This document shows, in pieces, positions 34,601-43,617 of a stretch of DNA of 53,911 nucleotides (positions within the stretch are counted from its first letter, which is position 1; every line of letters begins with the position of its first letter). The stretch spans positions 1 to 53,911 of the forward strand of contig CALUSC010000013.1 of NCBI GenBank assembly GCA_944323345.1, in the 5' to 3' direction. This DNA is from an uncultured Bacteroidales bacterium. Its GTDB lineage: Bacteria; Bacteroidota; Bacteroidia; Bacteroidales; UBA932. The notes beneath the pieces were generated by a model. The model was not told the origin of the DNA. It searched no databases and worked only from the letters and a program-made list of their open reading frames with translations. Both the position numbers and the translations under genes were made by a program.

Positions 34601-37171
34601 ATGAAAAATCGCCTGGCAAGTATATTATCGGCAGTGTCGGCAGCCCTGCTGTCCGGACTTGCCGCAGATGCCGCTTCGGCCTTGAAAACGGACCCTGCGG
34701 TTTCATCAGGAATGCTTGACTGCGGTCTTGCGTATTATCTTGTTTCCAATCCGTCAGAAGCCGGGACTGCGGATTTTGCCCTGGTGTCGAAATTTGACGG
34801 GAATGCCGGCAGTTCTGCCGAAACGGATATCGCGAGGGCCTGTCTCGACTCTCTGCCGCATTTCGCGCACAGGAGCCCTATGGATTTCCTGCAGGATAAC
34901 GGTATTGCATATCCGAGAAACGGATATGTGTCCGTACTGGAAGATGCCGCCCTGTATCATTTCAGGAATGTCAGCCTTTCCAGAACGGATAAAATCGCTG
35001 ATTCGACCTTGCTGATGCTTTTCGATATTGCAGCCAGGGCCGCATCGTCCGGCCGCGGCTGCGACAGCATTTCTTCCGGGATTGCCTCTCAGGCTCTTAT
35101 AGTATCGGGAGATATAGACAGGGATGCCGTGCTGAAAAAACTGGATGTCATGTCCCTGATGCTCAATATGAACGGAATGTCTGCAGACCGCCCCGTAAAA
35201 GATACCGTAAAACTGACAGCCACTGTCGCGGATACCTTGGAGACCTGCATTTACGTGGATTCCATAGGGAATGTAGCTTATGTCCAGGCCGTCTTTTATT
35301 CTCCGCAGATTCCGAGGAACAGGAGAGGCTCATCATTGTCTCTGGTCTCGTCCCGGTTCTGGAATGAATTCAGATCCGCGGCCGAAGTGCGTATCTCCTC
35401 TTTTCTCAGACAGGAAAAAATACCGTATTCCAATATCCGTCTGGCCAGGTCCGCCATGTCCGGTTCGGGGGATTATGACAAATACAGCATATCAGCAGGC
35501 GTGGCTCCGGAGGATACTTCCAGAGTGAAATCCATACTGGTTTCAGTCCTTTCCGATCTGCGCTATAACGGGCTGGGTGAAGAAGAGTACCGCTGTTTCC
35601 GCTCCATTTCTTCCAGGAACATGTATTTCAGGTCAGTCTCTCCGTCTCGGGCCAACAGTGATTACGTTATGAAATGTGCCGATGCATTCATTTACGGTGC
35701 AGGAATAATTTCCGCCAGGGACGAAGCGGATTTCTTTCTGTCTTCAGGCCTGTCCGATTCGACCGGGAGGAGGCTGCTGAACAAATATATCTCTGCGATC
35801 CTGCCCGATAATATTGCAAAGGAGCAGGTTTACTACGGACCTCGCAGGACGTTTGCCATGGCGGATACATTGCTGCTGACATCATGGCAGCAGCCGATGA
35901 AAGTCAGGAAGACCCGCGAGATGAAGAACTCAGGCAGCCTCGTATGGTATTTCCCGAACGGGATTCGCGTGATTTACAAAAAGATGCCGACCGACGGCAT
36001 GTTGTATTATTCATGGGTCATGCGCGGCGGTTTCTCTTCGGTCCCGGATCTGAAACCCGGAGAAGGAGCGTTTTACTCCGACCTGCTGTTCAAGGGAGAT
36101 GTCTGCGGCATGCGGAGTTCGGATTTCAGGCGGATGCTTTCAGCGGAGGGCATATCCATGAACTGTTCGGCAGGAGTCACCGATACCAGGATTTACGGTT
36201 CCGCACCTTTCAACAGGCTGACACTGCTCATGAAATCGCTGCTGTCCCTGTCCGAAACCTATTCCGAGGATGATGCTCTCGGAAACTATTACCTCGAATG
36301 CGAAAGGCTGAGATTGTCGTCCATGCGTGGCGAATATGTGACCAGACTTGCCGCTATCGACAGTATAATGAGTCCCGGATACATATATTCCGGGAACAAA
36401 TCCGTGTCCGGGCTTTATCCGGATCTTCCGGAACGCGCCGGACAATTTTACCGCGGGCAGTTTTCCAGGACGAATGACGGAGCCCTGGTCCTGGCCGGGG
36501 ACATGGAGGCTTATGATGTCAGGAAAGTGCTCGAAGATTTCATGGGCGGATTCAGGACATCGCCGGATGTGGCCAGGAGGCCCAATGCACATTACAGGTA
36601 TGTTTCGGGCTGGTCCACCTATGTCTCGGACGGAAGATCGAACTCGATCGATGTGGTGTCTTCCGCAAGGCTGATCCTGACTTCTTCCAGCTATATGTCG
36701 GCGCAGATAGTTACAATGGCTGTCAGGGATGCCGCCTCCAGGGCTCTGGCCGGGCTCGGAATGACAGTGAATGTTTCAGGAACCTTTTCCCAGTTTCCGC
36801 ATGAAAGATATACCGTTTACATATCGGCAGTTCCGGCCAGGATTTCATCCCTTCCCGCTTCTGTGGGGCAAGGCAGTTATTTCGCATGCCTGTATTCCAT
36901 AAGGAAGGCCTTGTCTGAACTGGCGGAAAAAGGTCTGGACAAGGATGACGTCGAAATGTACAAGAGAATATTGTCGGACAGCTACAAATCCAGACAGGAA
37001 GATCCGGGATATTGGGTCAGAGTCGTTTCTGACAGAATAGCTACCGGAAAGAATCTGGATGCCGGCTATGAAGAGAAAATAGCGGCTGTCTCGGAGGAAA
37101 GCGTGAATAATGTACTGACAGCCCTGTATCAGGGCAGCCAGGTGGAATATGTGATAAAAAAGGACAATTGA
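34601..37171 (+). CDS. M16-like (insulinase-fold) secreted protein without the zinc motif
   Basis: 856 residues from the ATG at 34601 with a signal peptide (1-24); an in-frame ATG at 34529 lies upstream of the -7 box. Two M16-type halves are suggested. The second begins SLVWYFPNGIRVIYKKMP and continues with VMRGGFSSVPDLKPGEGAFY, the place where active M16 peptidases have HxxEH (for example HFCEH), but here it reads FYSDL. The first half has LPHFAHRSPMDFLQ at the corresponding place and also lacks HxxEH. It therefore looks like a pseudo-peptidase. The family call rests on pattern similarity, so confidence is moderate. DUF3109 follows without a gap. Confidence 0.62.
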   Translation: MKNRLASILSAVSAALLSGLAADAASALKTDPAVSSGMLDCGLAYYLVSNPSEAGTADFALVSKFDGNAGSSAETDIARACLDSLPHFAHRSPMDFLQDNGIAYPRNGYVSVLEDAALYHFRNVSLSRTDKIADSTLLMLFDIAARAASSGRGCDSISSGIASQALIVSGDIDRDAVLKKLDVMSLMLNMNGMSADRPVKDTVKLTATVADTLETCIYVDSIGNVAYVQAVFYSPQIPRNRRGSSLSLVSSRFWNEFRSAAEVRISSFLRQEKIPYSNIRLARSAMSGSGDYDKYSISAGVAPEDTSRVKSILVSVLSDLRYNGLGEEEYRCFRSISSRNMYFRSVSPSRANSDYVMKCADAFIYGAGIISARDEADFFLSSGLSDSTGRRLLNKYISAILPDNIAKEQVYYGPRRTFAMADTLLLTSWQQPMKVRKTREMKNSGSLVWYFPNGIRVIYKKMPTDGMLYYSWVMRGGFSSVPDLKPGEGAFYSDLLFKGDVCGMRSSDFRRMLSAEGISMNCSAGVTDTRIYGSAPFNRLTLLMKSLLSLSETYSEDDALGNYYLECERLRLSSMRGEYVTRLAAIDSIMSPGYIYSGNKSVSGLYPDLPERAGQFYRGQFSRTNDGALVLAGDMEAYDVRKVLEDFMGGFRTSPDVARRPNAHYRYVSGWSTYVSDGRSNSIDVVSSARLILTSSSYMSAQIVTMAVRDAASRALAGLGMTVNVSGTFSQFPHERYTVYISAVPARISSLPASVGQGSYFACLYSIRKALSELAEKGLDKDDVEMYKRILSDSYKSRQEDPGYWVRVVSDRIATGKNLDAGYEEKIAAVSEESVNNVLTALYQGSQVEYVIKKDN

Positions 37172-37753
37172 ATGGAACCGGCTATTTTGCAGATAGGCGA
37201 CAGCCTAGTTTCTACTGAGATTCTTACGGAATATTTTGCTTGCGATTATGCGGTATGCAAGGGAGCGTGCTGCGTGGCCGGAGACAGCGGTGCTCCGCTG
37301 GAAGACTGTGAGCCGGAGGCGCTGGAACGGAATTATAATTATTATAAGGACCTGATGGGCGGAAAAGGCCGCAGCGTAGTGGAGTCTTCAGGATTTTCCG
37401 TAGTGGATTCTGACGGTGACCTGGTCACGCCGCTTGTCCCGGAGACGGAAGAATGTGTCTACAGCAGTTTCGATGCCGACGGGAACTGTTTCTGTACCGT
37501 GGAACGTTGCTGGATGGCAGGTCGCGGCGATTTCCGCAAGCCTATATCTTGCTGGCTTTACCCGATACGGGTTTCCGTGCTCGGCAGCGGACTCATGGCC
37601 TTGAACCTGCACAGATGGGAGATATGCAAATGCGCATTCGAAAAGGGGAAGAAAGAAGGAATCCATGTCTATGAATTCCTTAAAGAGCCTATAATAAGGT
37701 ATTTCGGAGAAGATTTCTATAATGAGATGGAGGAAGTCGCGTCTGCGCTTTAA
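37172..37753 (+). CDS. DUF3109 family protein
   Basis: 193 residues with a conserved Cys-rich pattern: DYAVCKGACCVAGDSG near 25-40, ECVYSSFDADGNCFCTVERCW around 90-115 and KPISCWLYPIRV, then CKCAFEKG. The Cys spacing suggests a metal or Fe-S site of the YkgJ/DUF3109 type. Function unknown. The ATG follows the previous stop directly, and its 3' end overlaps the convergent gene by 4 bp. Confidence 0.88.
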   Translation: MEPAILQIGDSLVSTEILTEYFACDYAVCKGACCVAGDSGAPLEDCEPEALERNYNYYKDLMGGKGRSVVESSGFSVVDSDGDLVTPLVPETEECVYSSFDADGNCFCTVERCWMAGRGDFRKPISCWLYPIRVSVLGSGLMALNLHRWEICKCAFEKGKKEGIHVYEFLKEPIIRYFGEDFYNEMEEVASAL

Positions 37754-38211
37754 TTTTCCCCTAGACGGTATTCCATGCGGGACATGATGCGGACTATGTC
37801 CTTGCGCAGGCCTTCTACGGAAAGTCCTGTCTCTGTCTGCTCCATGGTGATACGGTCTTCGTATCTTCTGGAGAAACGGGCGGCTCCGCTTTTCAGCCGG
37901 AAAGTCATCATGCCTACGCTTTCCTTTTCCACTTCATAGCCGAATTCCTGCATGAGAGAGATGATCTGCACTCTCAGACCGCTCAGATTGCCGTTTACCT
38001 TCGGGAATACTTTCACATAGCTGACCTTCGGATAGACAGCCGCTATCGCTATGAGCAGCGCCAGTATCTGCCACAATGAGTTGTATCCGTCGCGGAACAT
38101 GGTTTCGATATCGAATTCCGACATTCCTGTCAATACCACTACGGCTACAATGGCCACGAAAATAAGCAGAAAATATATGAAAGTCTTGAGCGCCCGGATG
38201 AAATATCTCAT
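37750..38211 (-). CDS. Small membrane protein of unknown function
   Basis: 153 residues. Two hydrophobic helices (about 8-28 and 46-62) are followed by a soluble domain (VKVFPKVNGNLSGLRVQIIS, YEVEKESVGMMTFRLKS) of mixed alpha/beta character. No family recognised. It is divergent from the coiled-coil protein gene and the two share a symmetric promoter region at 38243-38278, so they may be co-regulated. Confidence 0.72.
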   Translation of the reverse strand: MRYFIRALKTFIYFLLIFVAIVAVVVLTGMSEFDIETMFRDGYNSLWQILALLIAIAAVYPKVSYVKVFPKVNGNLSGLRVQIISLMQEFGYEVEKESVGMMTFRLKSGAARFSRRYEDRITMEQTETGLSVEGLRKDIVRIMSRMEYRLGEN

Positions 38212-38242
38212 AATTAGCAGTCAATTAACGATAAGTATGTGG

Positions 38243-38278
38243 CAAAGATAGGAAAATTCCCATATTTTCCTATCTTTG
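38243..38278. promoter_or_regulatory. Perfectly symmetric divergent promoter
   Basis: CAAAGATAGGAAAAT (38243-38257) and ATTTTCCTATCTTTG (38264-38278) are perfect 15-bp inverted repeats with a 6-bp spacer. Each outer half is a TATCTTTG -7 box facing outward: 38243-38250 on the minus strand (32 bp to the 38211 start) and 38271-38278 on the plus strand (43 bp to the 38321 start). No separate TTG -33 elements are visible. Confidence 0.66.
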
Positions 38279-38320
38279 TAAGATATTGTGGAAAATAAAT
38301 AATTTTTAATCTGATTGGCA

Positions 38321-39205
38321 ATGGAAGAAAACGTTGTAAACACCAAGGAAGAGACTTTGAAGAAAGTCATGTATGCCCTCATCGCCGTGGCGGTGGTCCT
38401 GGCTCTTGTGCTGGCATATATATGGTATCAGAAAAGTTCGCTGGTAAATGAGCTCAACATCGAAAAAGAAGCGCTGACCGAGCAGATGATTTCCCTGCAG
38501 CATGATTATGCCGCCCTGTCTTCCGACAATGACAAGATAAACGCCCAGTTGGATTCGTCCAGGGAAGAAGTTTCCCAGCTTATCGAACGTATCAGGAAAA
38601 CAGAGGCCACGAACAGGGCCATGATCCGCAAATACGAGCAGGAACTCGGTACTCTCCGCAGCATAATGAGGAACTATATCTCGCAGATCGACTCTCTCAA
38701 TACCCTTAATCACAAGCTGACTGCCGATGCCGCTGCCGCCAGGAAGGAAGCGGCTGAAACCAGGAAGCACTCAGAGCAGCTGAGCAAGGCTGTCGAGAGC
38801 CTTTCCGGCCAGGTGGCCGTAGGGGCCATCCTCAAGGGCAGGGCCATCAGGATGGACGCATACAATGCTTCGGACAAGGTCACTGACAGGAGCAGCAGGG
38901 TGGTAAGACTGCTGACGACTCTCAGCCTTGTGGAAAACGAACTGGCTTCCAAAGGTCCTGTAAGAGTGTATATCAGAGTGAAAGGTCCTGACGGAGTCCT
39001 GCTTACAAGCAATGACCAGCATACTTTCGAATTCGACGGCCAGCCTCTGATCTGCTCCGCTTCCAGAGAAGTGGACTATCAGGGACAGGAAGTGGAACTG
39101 AGCATATACCTCAACGGTATAGAAGATTATATGAAAGGCATATATACCGTGGATGCATATACGGAAAACAATCTTCTCGGTTCTGCTGAACTCATGCTCA
39201 GATAA
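38321..39205 (+). CDS. Membrane-anchored coiled-coil protein
   Basis: 295 residues from the ATG at 38321; a TTG at 38315 is possible. One membrane helix (about 18-38, YALIAVAVVLALVLAYIWYQ) is followed by a long heptad-rich coiled coil (about 45-165, with EKEALTEQMISLQHDY and ARKEAAETRKHSEQLSKAVE), then a beta-rich C-terminal domain (AVGAILKGRAIRMDAYN, VRVYIRVKGPDGVLL, YLNGIEDYMKGIYTVDAYTE). Related proteins in Bacteroidota are unnamed. The gene ends 3 bp before the hemW GTG start, so the two form one unit. Confidence 0.78.
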   Translation: MEENVVNTKEETLKKVMYALIAVAVVLALVLAYIWYQKSSLVNELNIEKEALTEQMISLQHDYAALSSDNDKINAQLDSSREEVSQLIERIRKTEATNRAMIRKYEQELGTLRSIMRNYISQIDSLNTLNHKLTADAAAARKEAAETRKHSEQLSKAVESLSGQVAVGAILKGRAIRMDAYNASDKVTDRSSRVVRLLTTLSLVENELASKGPVRVYIRVKGPDGVLLTSNDQHTFEFDGQPLICSASREVDYQGQEVELSIYLNGIEDYMKGIYTVDAYTENNLLGSAELMLR

Positions 39206-39208
39206 CAG

Positions 39209-40363
39209 GTGATTTATATTCACATTCCGTTCTGCAGGACATTCTGCACCTATTGCGGTTTCTACTCCGAGCAGCTTTGCCGGAACAGGGAGTTGCCGGA
39301 GTCTTATGCCGAAGCGCTCGGCCGTGAATACGCATTAAGGAAGCAGGGATTGCCGGACAGTCCGGATACGCTGTACATCGGAGGCGGCACCCCGTCGGTG
39401 CTGCCTCTTTCCGTGCTTGGATCCATTGTGCAGTCCGTCTCGTGCAGAGGTGACGGACTGCACGAATACAGGGAATTTACAGTAGAAGTCAATCCTGACG
39501 ATATCGTTGCCGGCGGACAGGAATATGTCGGTGCCCTGCTGTCCCTCGGCGTGAACAGGATCAGCATGGGTGTGCAGTCGTTCGATGACGGCATACTCGG
39601 ATGGATGAACCGCAGGCATGATGCCGCGGAAGCTGTCGAAGCCTTTTCGATATTGCGCCGTTCAGGCGTAAGGAATATCAGCCTGGACCTCATTTTCGGT
39701 ATCGGACTGATGACCGATGCACTCTGGCAGGATACTCTTGACCGTGTGCTCGGACTTCCCGGAGGCCCGCCGGAGCATATTTCTGCATATCAGCTTTCAG
39801 TAGAACAGGGTTCTGCCCTGGAGAAACTTGTCAGGACCGGCCGGTACAGGGAACCGGATGACGAATTTTGCTGCAGGCAGTATGATATGCTGTGTTCGGC
39901 CTTGCGTGGAGCCGGATACCGCCATTATGAAGTTTCCAATTTCGCCCTTCCGGGCCATGAGGCTGTCCATAATTCCGCATACTGGTCCGGAAGTCCGTAT
40001 CTGGGGCTTGGTCCCGGGGCACATTCATATACCGTAACGGACGGCAGGCATGTAAGAAGCTGGAACAGGCCGTCAGTACGTGATTATGTCAGGGCTTATT
40101 CAGCCGGGCGGAACCGGGAAGCCGATACAGGAATCAGAGGACAGGAAGTGCTGACTGAGGATCAGGTGAAAATGGAGCGGATCATGCTTTCACTGAGAAC
40201 CGACACGGGGATTTCCGAGGCGGTACTGAGGCAGGACGGGTCGCCGGGAGGAACGGACAGAATGATAGCGGAAGGGAATCTGGTGCGCCTGCCTGGCGGT
40301 TTTGTCAGGATTCCGGAAGACAAGTTCTTCATTTCCGACTCCATCATAGCAGAAATCGTATGA
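39209..40363 (+). CDS. hemW: Radical SAM heme chaperone HemW
   Basis: 384 residues from a GTG start 3 bp after the preceding stop, beginning directly with the family N-terminus MIYIHIPFCRTFCTYCGF. This CxxxCxxCxF cluster is the HemW form; HemN oxidases have a fourth Cys. Later motifs are LYIGGGTPSVLP, EFTVEVNPDD, RISMGVQSFDD, NISLDLIFGIG and the C-terminal GPGAHSY. In characterised species it binds heme and helps to insert it into respiratory proteins, which fits the use of cytochrome b in this genome. Confidence 0.93.
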   Translation: MIYIHIPFCRTFCTYCGFYSEQLCRNRELPESYAEALGREYALRKQGLPDSPDTLYIGGGTPSVLPLSVLGSIVQSVSCRGDGLHEYREFTVEVNPDDIVAGGQEYVGALLSLGVNRISMGVQSFDDGILGWMNRRHDAAEAVEAFSILRRSGVRNISLDLIFGIGLMTDALWQDTLDRVLGLPGGPPEHISAYQLSVEQGSALEKLVRTGRYREPDDEFCCRQYDMLCSALRGAGYRHYEVSNFALPGHEAVHNSAYWSGSPYLGLGPGAHSYTVTDGRHVRSWNRPSVRDYVRAYSAGRNREADTGIRGQEVLTEDQVKMERIMLSLRTDTGISEAVLRQDGSPGGTDRMIAEGNLVRLPGGFVRIPEDKFFISDSIIAEIV

Positions 40364-40376
40364 AAATCTTATAGCC

Positions 40377-42170
40377 ATGAACATTTTTGCAGAAAGGATA
40401 GAACGCCTGAGGGCGTGGATGTCCGGGAACGGCTGGGATGCCGTGATCATTTCAGGTTCGGATCCGCATGCGAGCGAATACACGGCTTCACGCTGGCAGC
40501 AGATAGCCTGGCTTACCGGATTTACCGGCGAAGCGGGAGATGTCGTCATTACTGCCGGACATGCCGGACTGTGGACGGATTCCAGGTTTTTCATACAGGC
40601 GGTCCGCCAGCTGGAAGGTACAGGAGTGGAGCTGCATAAGACCAGAGTCCCCGATGCCCGGAGTATTCCGGAGTGGATGTCCGGGAAAGTCCGCACTGTA
40701 GCTGTGGACGGCCTTTGCCTGACCGCAGCTTCGGTCGCCGAACTCGAACATTACGGCTTCAAGGTGGAAGATGTGCCGGATCTGCTTTCTTGTATCTGGC
40801 ATGACAGGCCAGGAATCCCGTCGACCCCGGTCATGACATTGTCAGAAGAATCAGTAGGCAAATCCCGTTACGACAAGCTTACCGACCTTCGCAAGTTCCT
40901 GCTGCTCCGTGACTGCGACTGTACAGTCATTTCAGCCCTTGACCAGATAGCGTGGCTTCTCAATGTGCGTGGAGAAGACATCGATTATAACCCTTACGTG
41001 ATTTCATGGCTTTTCGTTTCGCAGTCGGAAGCGGTATGGTTTGTCAGGAAAGACGAAGACGCTCCGGACCCCGACACGGAGGACAGCTTCCAGGAACTTG
41101 AAGCGGACGGGATATCCATAATGCAGTATCAGGATATCGTCCCTTTCCTGAAGGAAATGTCGGAAGAGGAGCCTCAGAAGATTTTCCTGGATTTCACGAC
41201 ATTGAATCATACTCTTTACCGGAACCTGCTCGAAGCGGCCGGCGAAGAAAATATCCTGGCAGGCACTTCTCCTGTCCCTCTTTGGAAGGCAGTCAAGACA
41301 CCTGCTGAGACCGAGGGCATGAAAGAGGCTTTTCTGGAAGACGGCGCGGCGATGGAAAAATTCCTTTTCTGGCTCGATACTACGGTGCATTCCGGCCGGA
41401 CGGTCACGGAATGGGAAGCGTCCGAAAAACTGACGTCGCTGCGTTCCTCGATTCCCGGATACCGCGGGAACAGCTTTCCGAATATCTCCGCCTATGGTCC
41501 TAATGCCGCTCTGCCTCATTATATTACACCGGAATCCGGTTCTTCCGTAATAGAACCGCACGGTCTGTATCTGACAGATTCCGGAGGACAATATCTTTTC
41601 GGTACGACAGACATTACCAGAACTGTCCCGATGGGAGAGTGCACATATCTTGAAAAAGAAGATTATACACTCGTCCTCAAGGGTATGATTGCCCTTTCCA
41701 GGGCAATATTCCCTCGCGGGACTGCCGGGTGCCATCTGGATGTGCTCGCCAGAAATCCGCTTTGGCAGCGCGCAAGGAATTTCGGTCACGGTACGGGGCA
41801 CGGGGTCGGTTTTTACCTGGGGGTACATGAAGGCCCGCAGGACATCAGGCAGAATTTCAACAGCCAGCCTCTGCTTCCGGGAATGATTACATCCGACGAG
41901 CCAGGAATCTATCGGGAGGGACAGCACGGAGTCCGTCATGAAAATATCCTGCTTTGCCGCGAAATGGAGCGGAACGCTTTCGGTTCCTGGCTATGTTTCG
42001 AGACCCTTACCCTGTGTCATATAGACACATCCGCCATCATCAGAGACCTGATGACAGCGGATGAAATAGAGTGGCTGAACGGCTATAACAGGCATGTCTT
42101 CGCAATGCTTTCCCCGAAACTTGACGAAGATGTCACGGCGTGGCTGCGTTCGAAGACTCGTCCTGTATAA
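40377..42170 (+). CDS. pepP: Xaa-Pro aminopeptidase (M24B)
   Basis: 597 residues, the three-domain long form that includes two creatinase-like N-terminal domains (1-160 and 160-300) and a catalytic pita-bread domain. Metal ligands are in YLTDSGGQYLFGTTDITRTV (two Asp), GHGTGHGVGFYLGVHEGP (His), TSDEPGIY (Glu) and GVRHENIL (Glu). Removes N-terminal residues preceding Pro in peptides. 13 bp after hemW, convergent with the trpB-like gene (3 bp apart). Confidence 0.93.
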   Translation: MNIFAERIERLRAWMSGNGWDAVIISGSDPHASEYTASRWQQIAWLTGFTGEAGDVVITAGHAGLWTDSRFFIQAVRQLEGTGVELHKTRVPDARSIPEWMSGKVRTVAVDGLCLTAASVAELEHYGFKVEDVPDLLSCIWHDRPGIPSTPVMTLSEESVGKSRYDKLTDLRKFLLLRDCDCTVISALDQIAWLLNVRGEDIDYNPYVISWLFVSQSEAVWFVRKDEDAPDPDTEDSFQELEADGISIMQYQDIVPFLKEMSEEEPQKIFLDFTTLNHTLYRNLLEAAGEENILAGTSPVPLWKAVKTPAETEGMKEAFLEDGAAMEKFLFWLDTTVHSGRTVTEWEASEKLTSLRSSIPGYRGNSFPNISAYGPNAALPHYITPESGSSVIEPHGLYLTDSGGQYLFGTTDITRTVPMGECTYLEKEDYTLVLKGMIALSRAIFPRGTAGCHLDVLARNPLWQRARNFGHGTGHGVGFYLGVHEGPQDIRQNFNSQPLLPGMITSDEPGIYREGQHGVRHENILLCREMERNAFGSWLCFETLTLCHIDTSAIIRDLMTADEIEWLNGYNRHVFAMLSPKLDEDVTAWLRSKTRPV

Positions 42171-42173
42171 GTA

Positions 42174-43520
42174 TCATTCAGCGAGGTTTTTCGCGATTTC
42201 CTCGTCCGAGAGTGAGTAATCCACGAGGTTTCCTGCAAGATACTGGTCGTATGAAGCCATATCCACGAGCCCGTGTCCTGAAAGGTTGAACAGGATGACC
42301 TTTTTCTCGCCTGTCTCCTTGCATTTCAAGGCCTCGCGTATGGCGGCAGCTATCGCATGGCATGATTCCGGGGCCGGGATTATGCCTTCGGCCTTGGCGA
42401 AAAGGCAGCCTGCCTTGAACGATTCAAGCTGCTGGATGTCCACCGCTTCCATAAGCCCGTCTTTCAGCAGCTGCGACACTATCACTCCGGCTCCGTGATA
42501 CCTCAGCCCGCCTGCGTGGATATTGGCCGGCTTGAATTTGTGTCCGAGAGTGAACATCGGCAGCAGCGGGGTGTATCCTGTTTCGTCTCCGAAATCATAT
42601 TCGAACTTTCCTTTTGTCAGTTTAGGGCATGAAGCGGGCTCCGCCGCTATGAATCTCGTCTTTTTCCCGTCCAGGATATTGTGTCTGAGGAACGGGAAGG
42701 AAATTCCCCCGAAATTCGAACCGCCTCCGAAGCAGGCTATCACCATGTCCGGATATTCTCCGGCCATTTCCATCTGTTTTTCAGCCTCCAGACCGATGAC
42801 GGTCTGGTGAAGGGTGACATGGCTCATGACGGAACCGAGGGTGTATTTGCATCCCGGAGTCATCTGCGCGAGCTCTACGGCTTCCGAAATCGCCGTTCCG
42901 AGGGACCCCTGATGATTCGGATCCTTGGTCAGGATGTCTTTTCCGGCCCTGGTGGTCATGGACGGGGACGGTATGACCTGGGCTCCGAAGACCTGCATGA
43001 TGCTGCGCCTGTACGGCTTCTGCTCATAACTGATTTTCACCTGATATACAGCCGCTTCTATGCCGAACAGTTTGGCTGCGTACGAAAGGGCTGCGCCCCA
43101 CTGTCCGGCCCCTGTTTCAGTGGTGACGTTGGTGATGCCCTCCTGTTTGCAGTAATATGCCTGTGCGAGGGCGGAATTGAGTTTGTGGGAGCCGACAGGG
43201 CTCACGCTTTCGTTCTTGAAATATATATGGGCAGGTGTTCCTATCGCTTCTTCAAGCCCGTATGCACGGACCAGCGGGGTAGAGCGATAATATGCGTACA
43301 TCTCGCGTACCTTGTCTGGTATGTCTATCCATCGGTCGGTCTGGTTGAGTTCCTGACGGCAGAGTTCTTTTGCGAAGATGGGGAAAAGCTCTTCGGCTTT
43401 CAACGGTTGCTTCGTAGCCGGATTCAGCAGAGGCATGGGCTTGTTCACCATATCCGCCTGGATGTTGTACCATTGTTTCGGCAGATCGGCCTCATTCAGA
43501 AAAAATCGTTTCTGTTTCAT
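42174..43520 (-). CDS. trpB: Tryptophan synthase beta-like protein (TrpB2 type)
   Basis: 448 residues of the longer TrpB2 subgroup, which often lies outside trp operons. PLP-Lys is in PVGSHKLNSALAQAYY; the phosphate loop is CFGGGSNFGG; other marks are PLVRAYGLEEAIGTPAHIYFKNE, TETGAGQWGAALSYA and RYHGAGVIVSQ. Converts indole and serine to tryptophan; TrpB2 may salvage free indole. No other trp gene is in the window. No clear promoter lies in the 97 bp upstream, only the sdhC terminator hairpin. Confidence 0.9.
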   Translation of the reverse strand: MKQKRFFLNEADLPKQWYNIQADMVNKPMPLLNPATKQPLKAEELFPIFAKELCRQELNQTDRWIDIPDKVREMYAYYRSTPLVRAYGLEEAIGTPAHIYFKNESVSPVGSHKLNSALAQAYYCKQEGITNVTTETGAGQWGAALSYAAKLFGIEAAVYQVKISYEQKPYRRSIMQVFGAQVIPSPSMTTRAGKDILTKDPNHQGSLGTAISEAVELAQMTPGCKYTLGSVMSHVTLHQTVIGLEAEKQMEMAGEYPDMVIACFGGGSNFGGISFPFLRHNILDGKKTRFIAAEPASCPKLTKGKFEYDFGDETGYTPLLPMFTLGHKFKPANIHAGGLRYHGAGVIVSQLLKDGLMEAVDIQQLESFKAGCLFAKAEGIIPAPESCHAIAAAIREALKCKETGEKKVILFNLSGHGLVDMASYDQYLAGNLVDYSLSDEEIAKNLAE

Positions 43521-43563
43521 GATGCGATGGATTAAGTAGGTTTTATATAGGTAATAATAAAAA

Positions 43564-43594
43564 GAGCCAGTCGGTATCTGTTTCCGGCTGGCTC
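43564..43594 (-). terminator. Intrinsic terminator after sdhC
   Basis: GAGCCAGTCGG (43564-43574) pairs with CCGGCTGGCTC (43584-43594), 11 bp with one G-U pair and a 9-nt loop. On the minus strand a TTTTTATTATTA tract follows. It lies 23 bp after sdhC. Confidence 0.8.
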
Positions 43595-43617
43595 CTTAAA
43601 GTTCCGTTCTGTTTTCC

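Noticed and set aside
38243-38278. Palindrome as a terminator
   Set aside because: It sits between two divergent gene starts and has no T-tract; both arms contain -7 boxes.
39209-39260. Coproporphyrinogen III oxidase HemN instead of HemW
   Set aside because: The cluster is CxxxCxxCGF without the fourth Cys of HemN, and the 384-residue length fits HemW.
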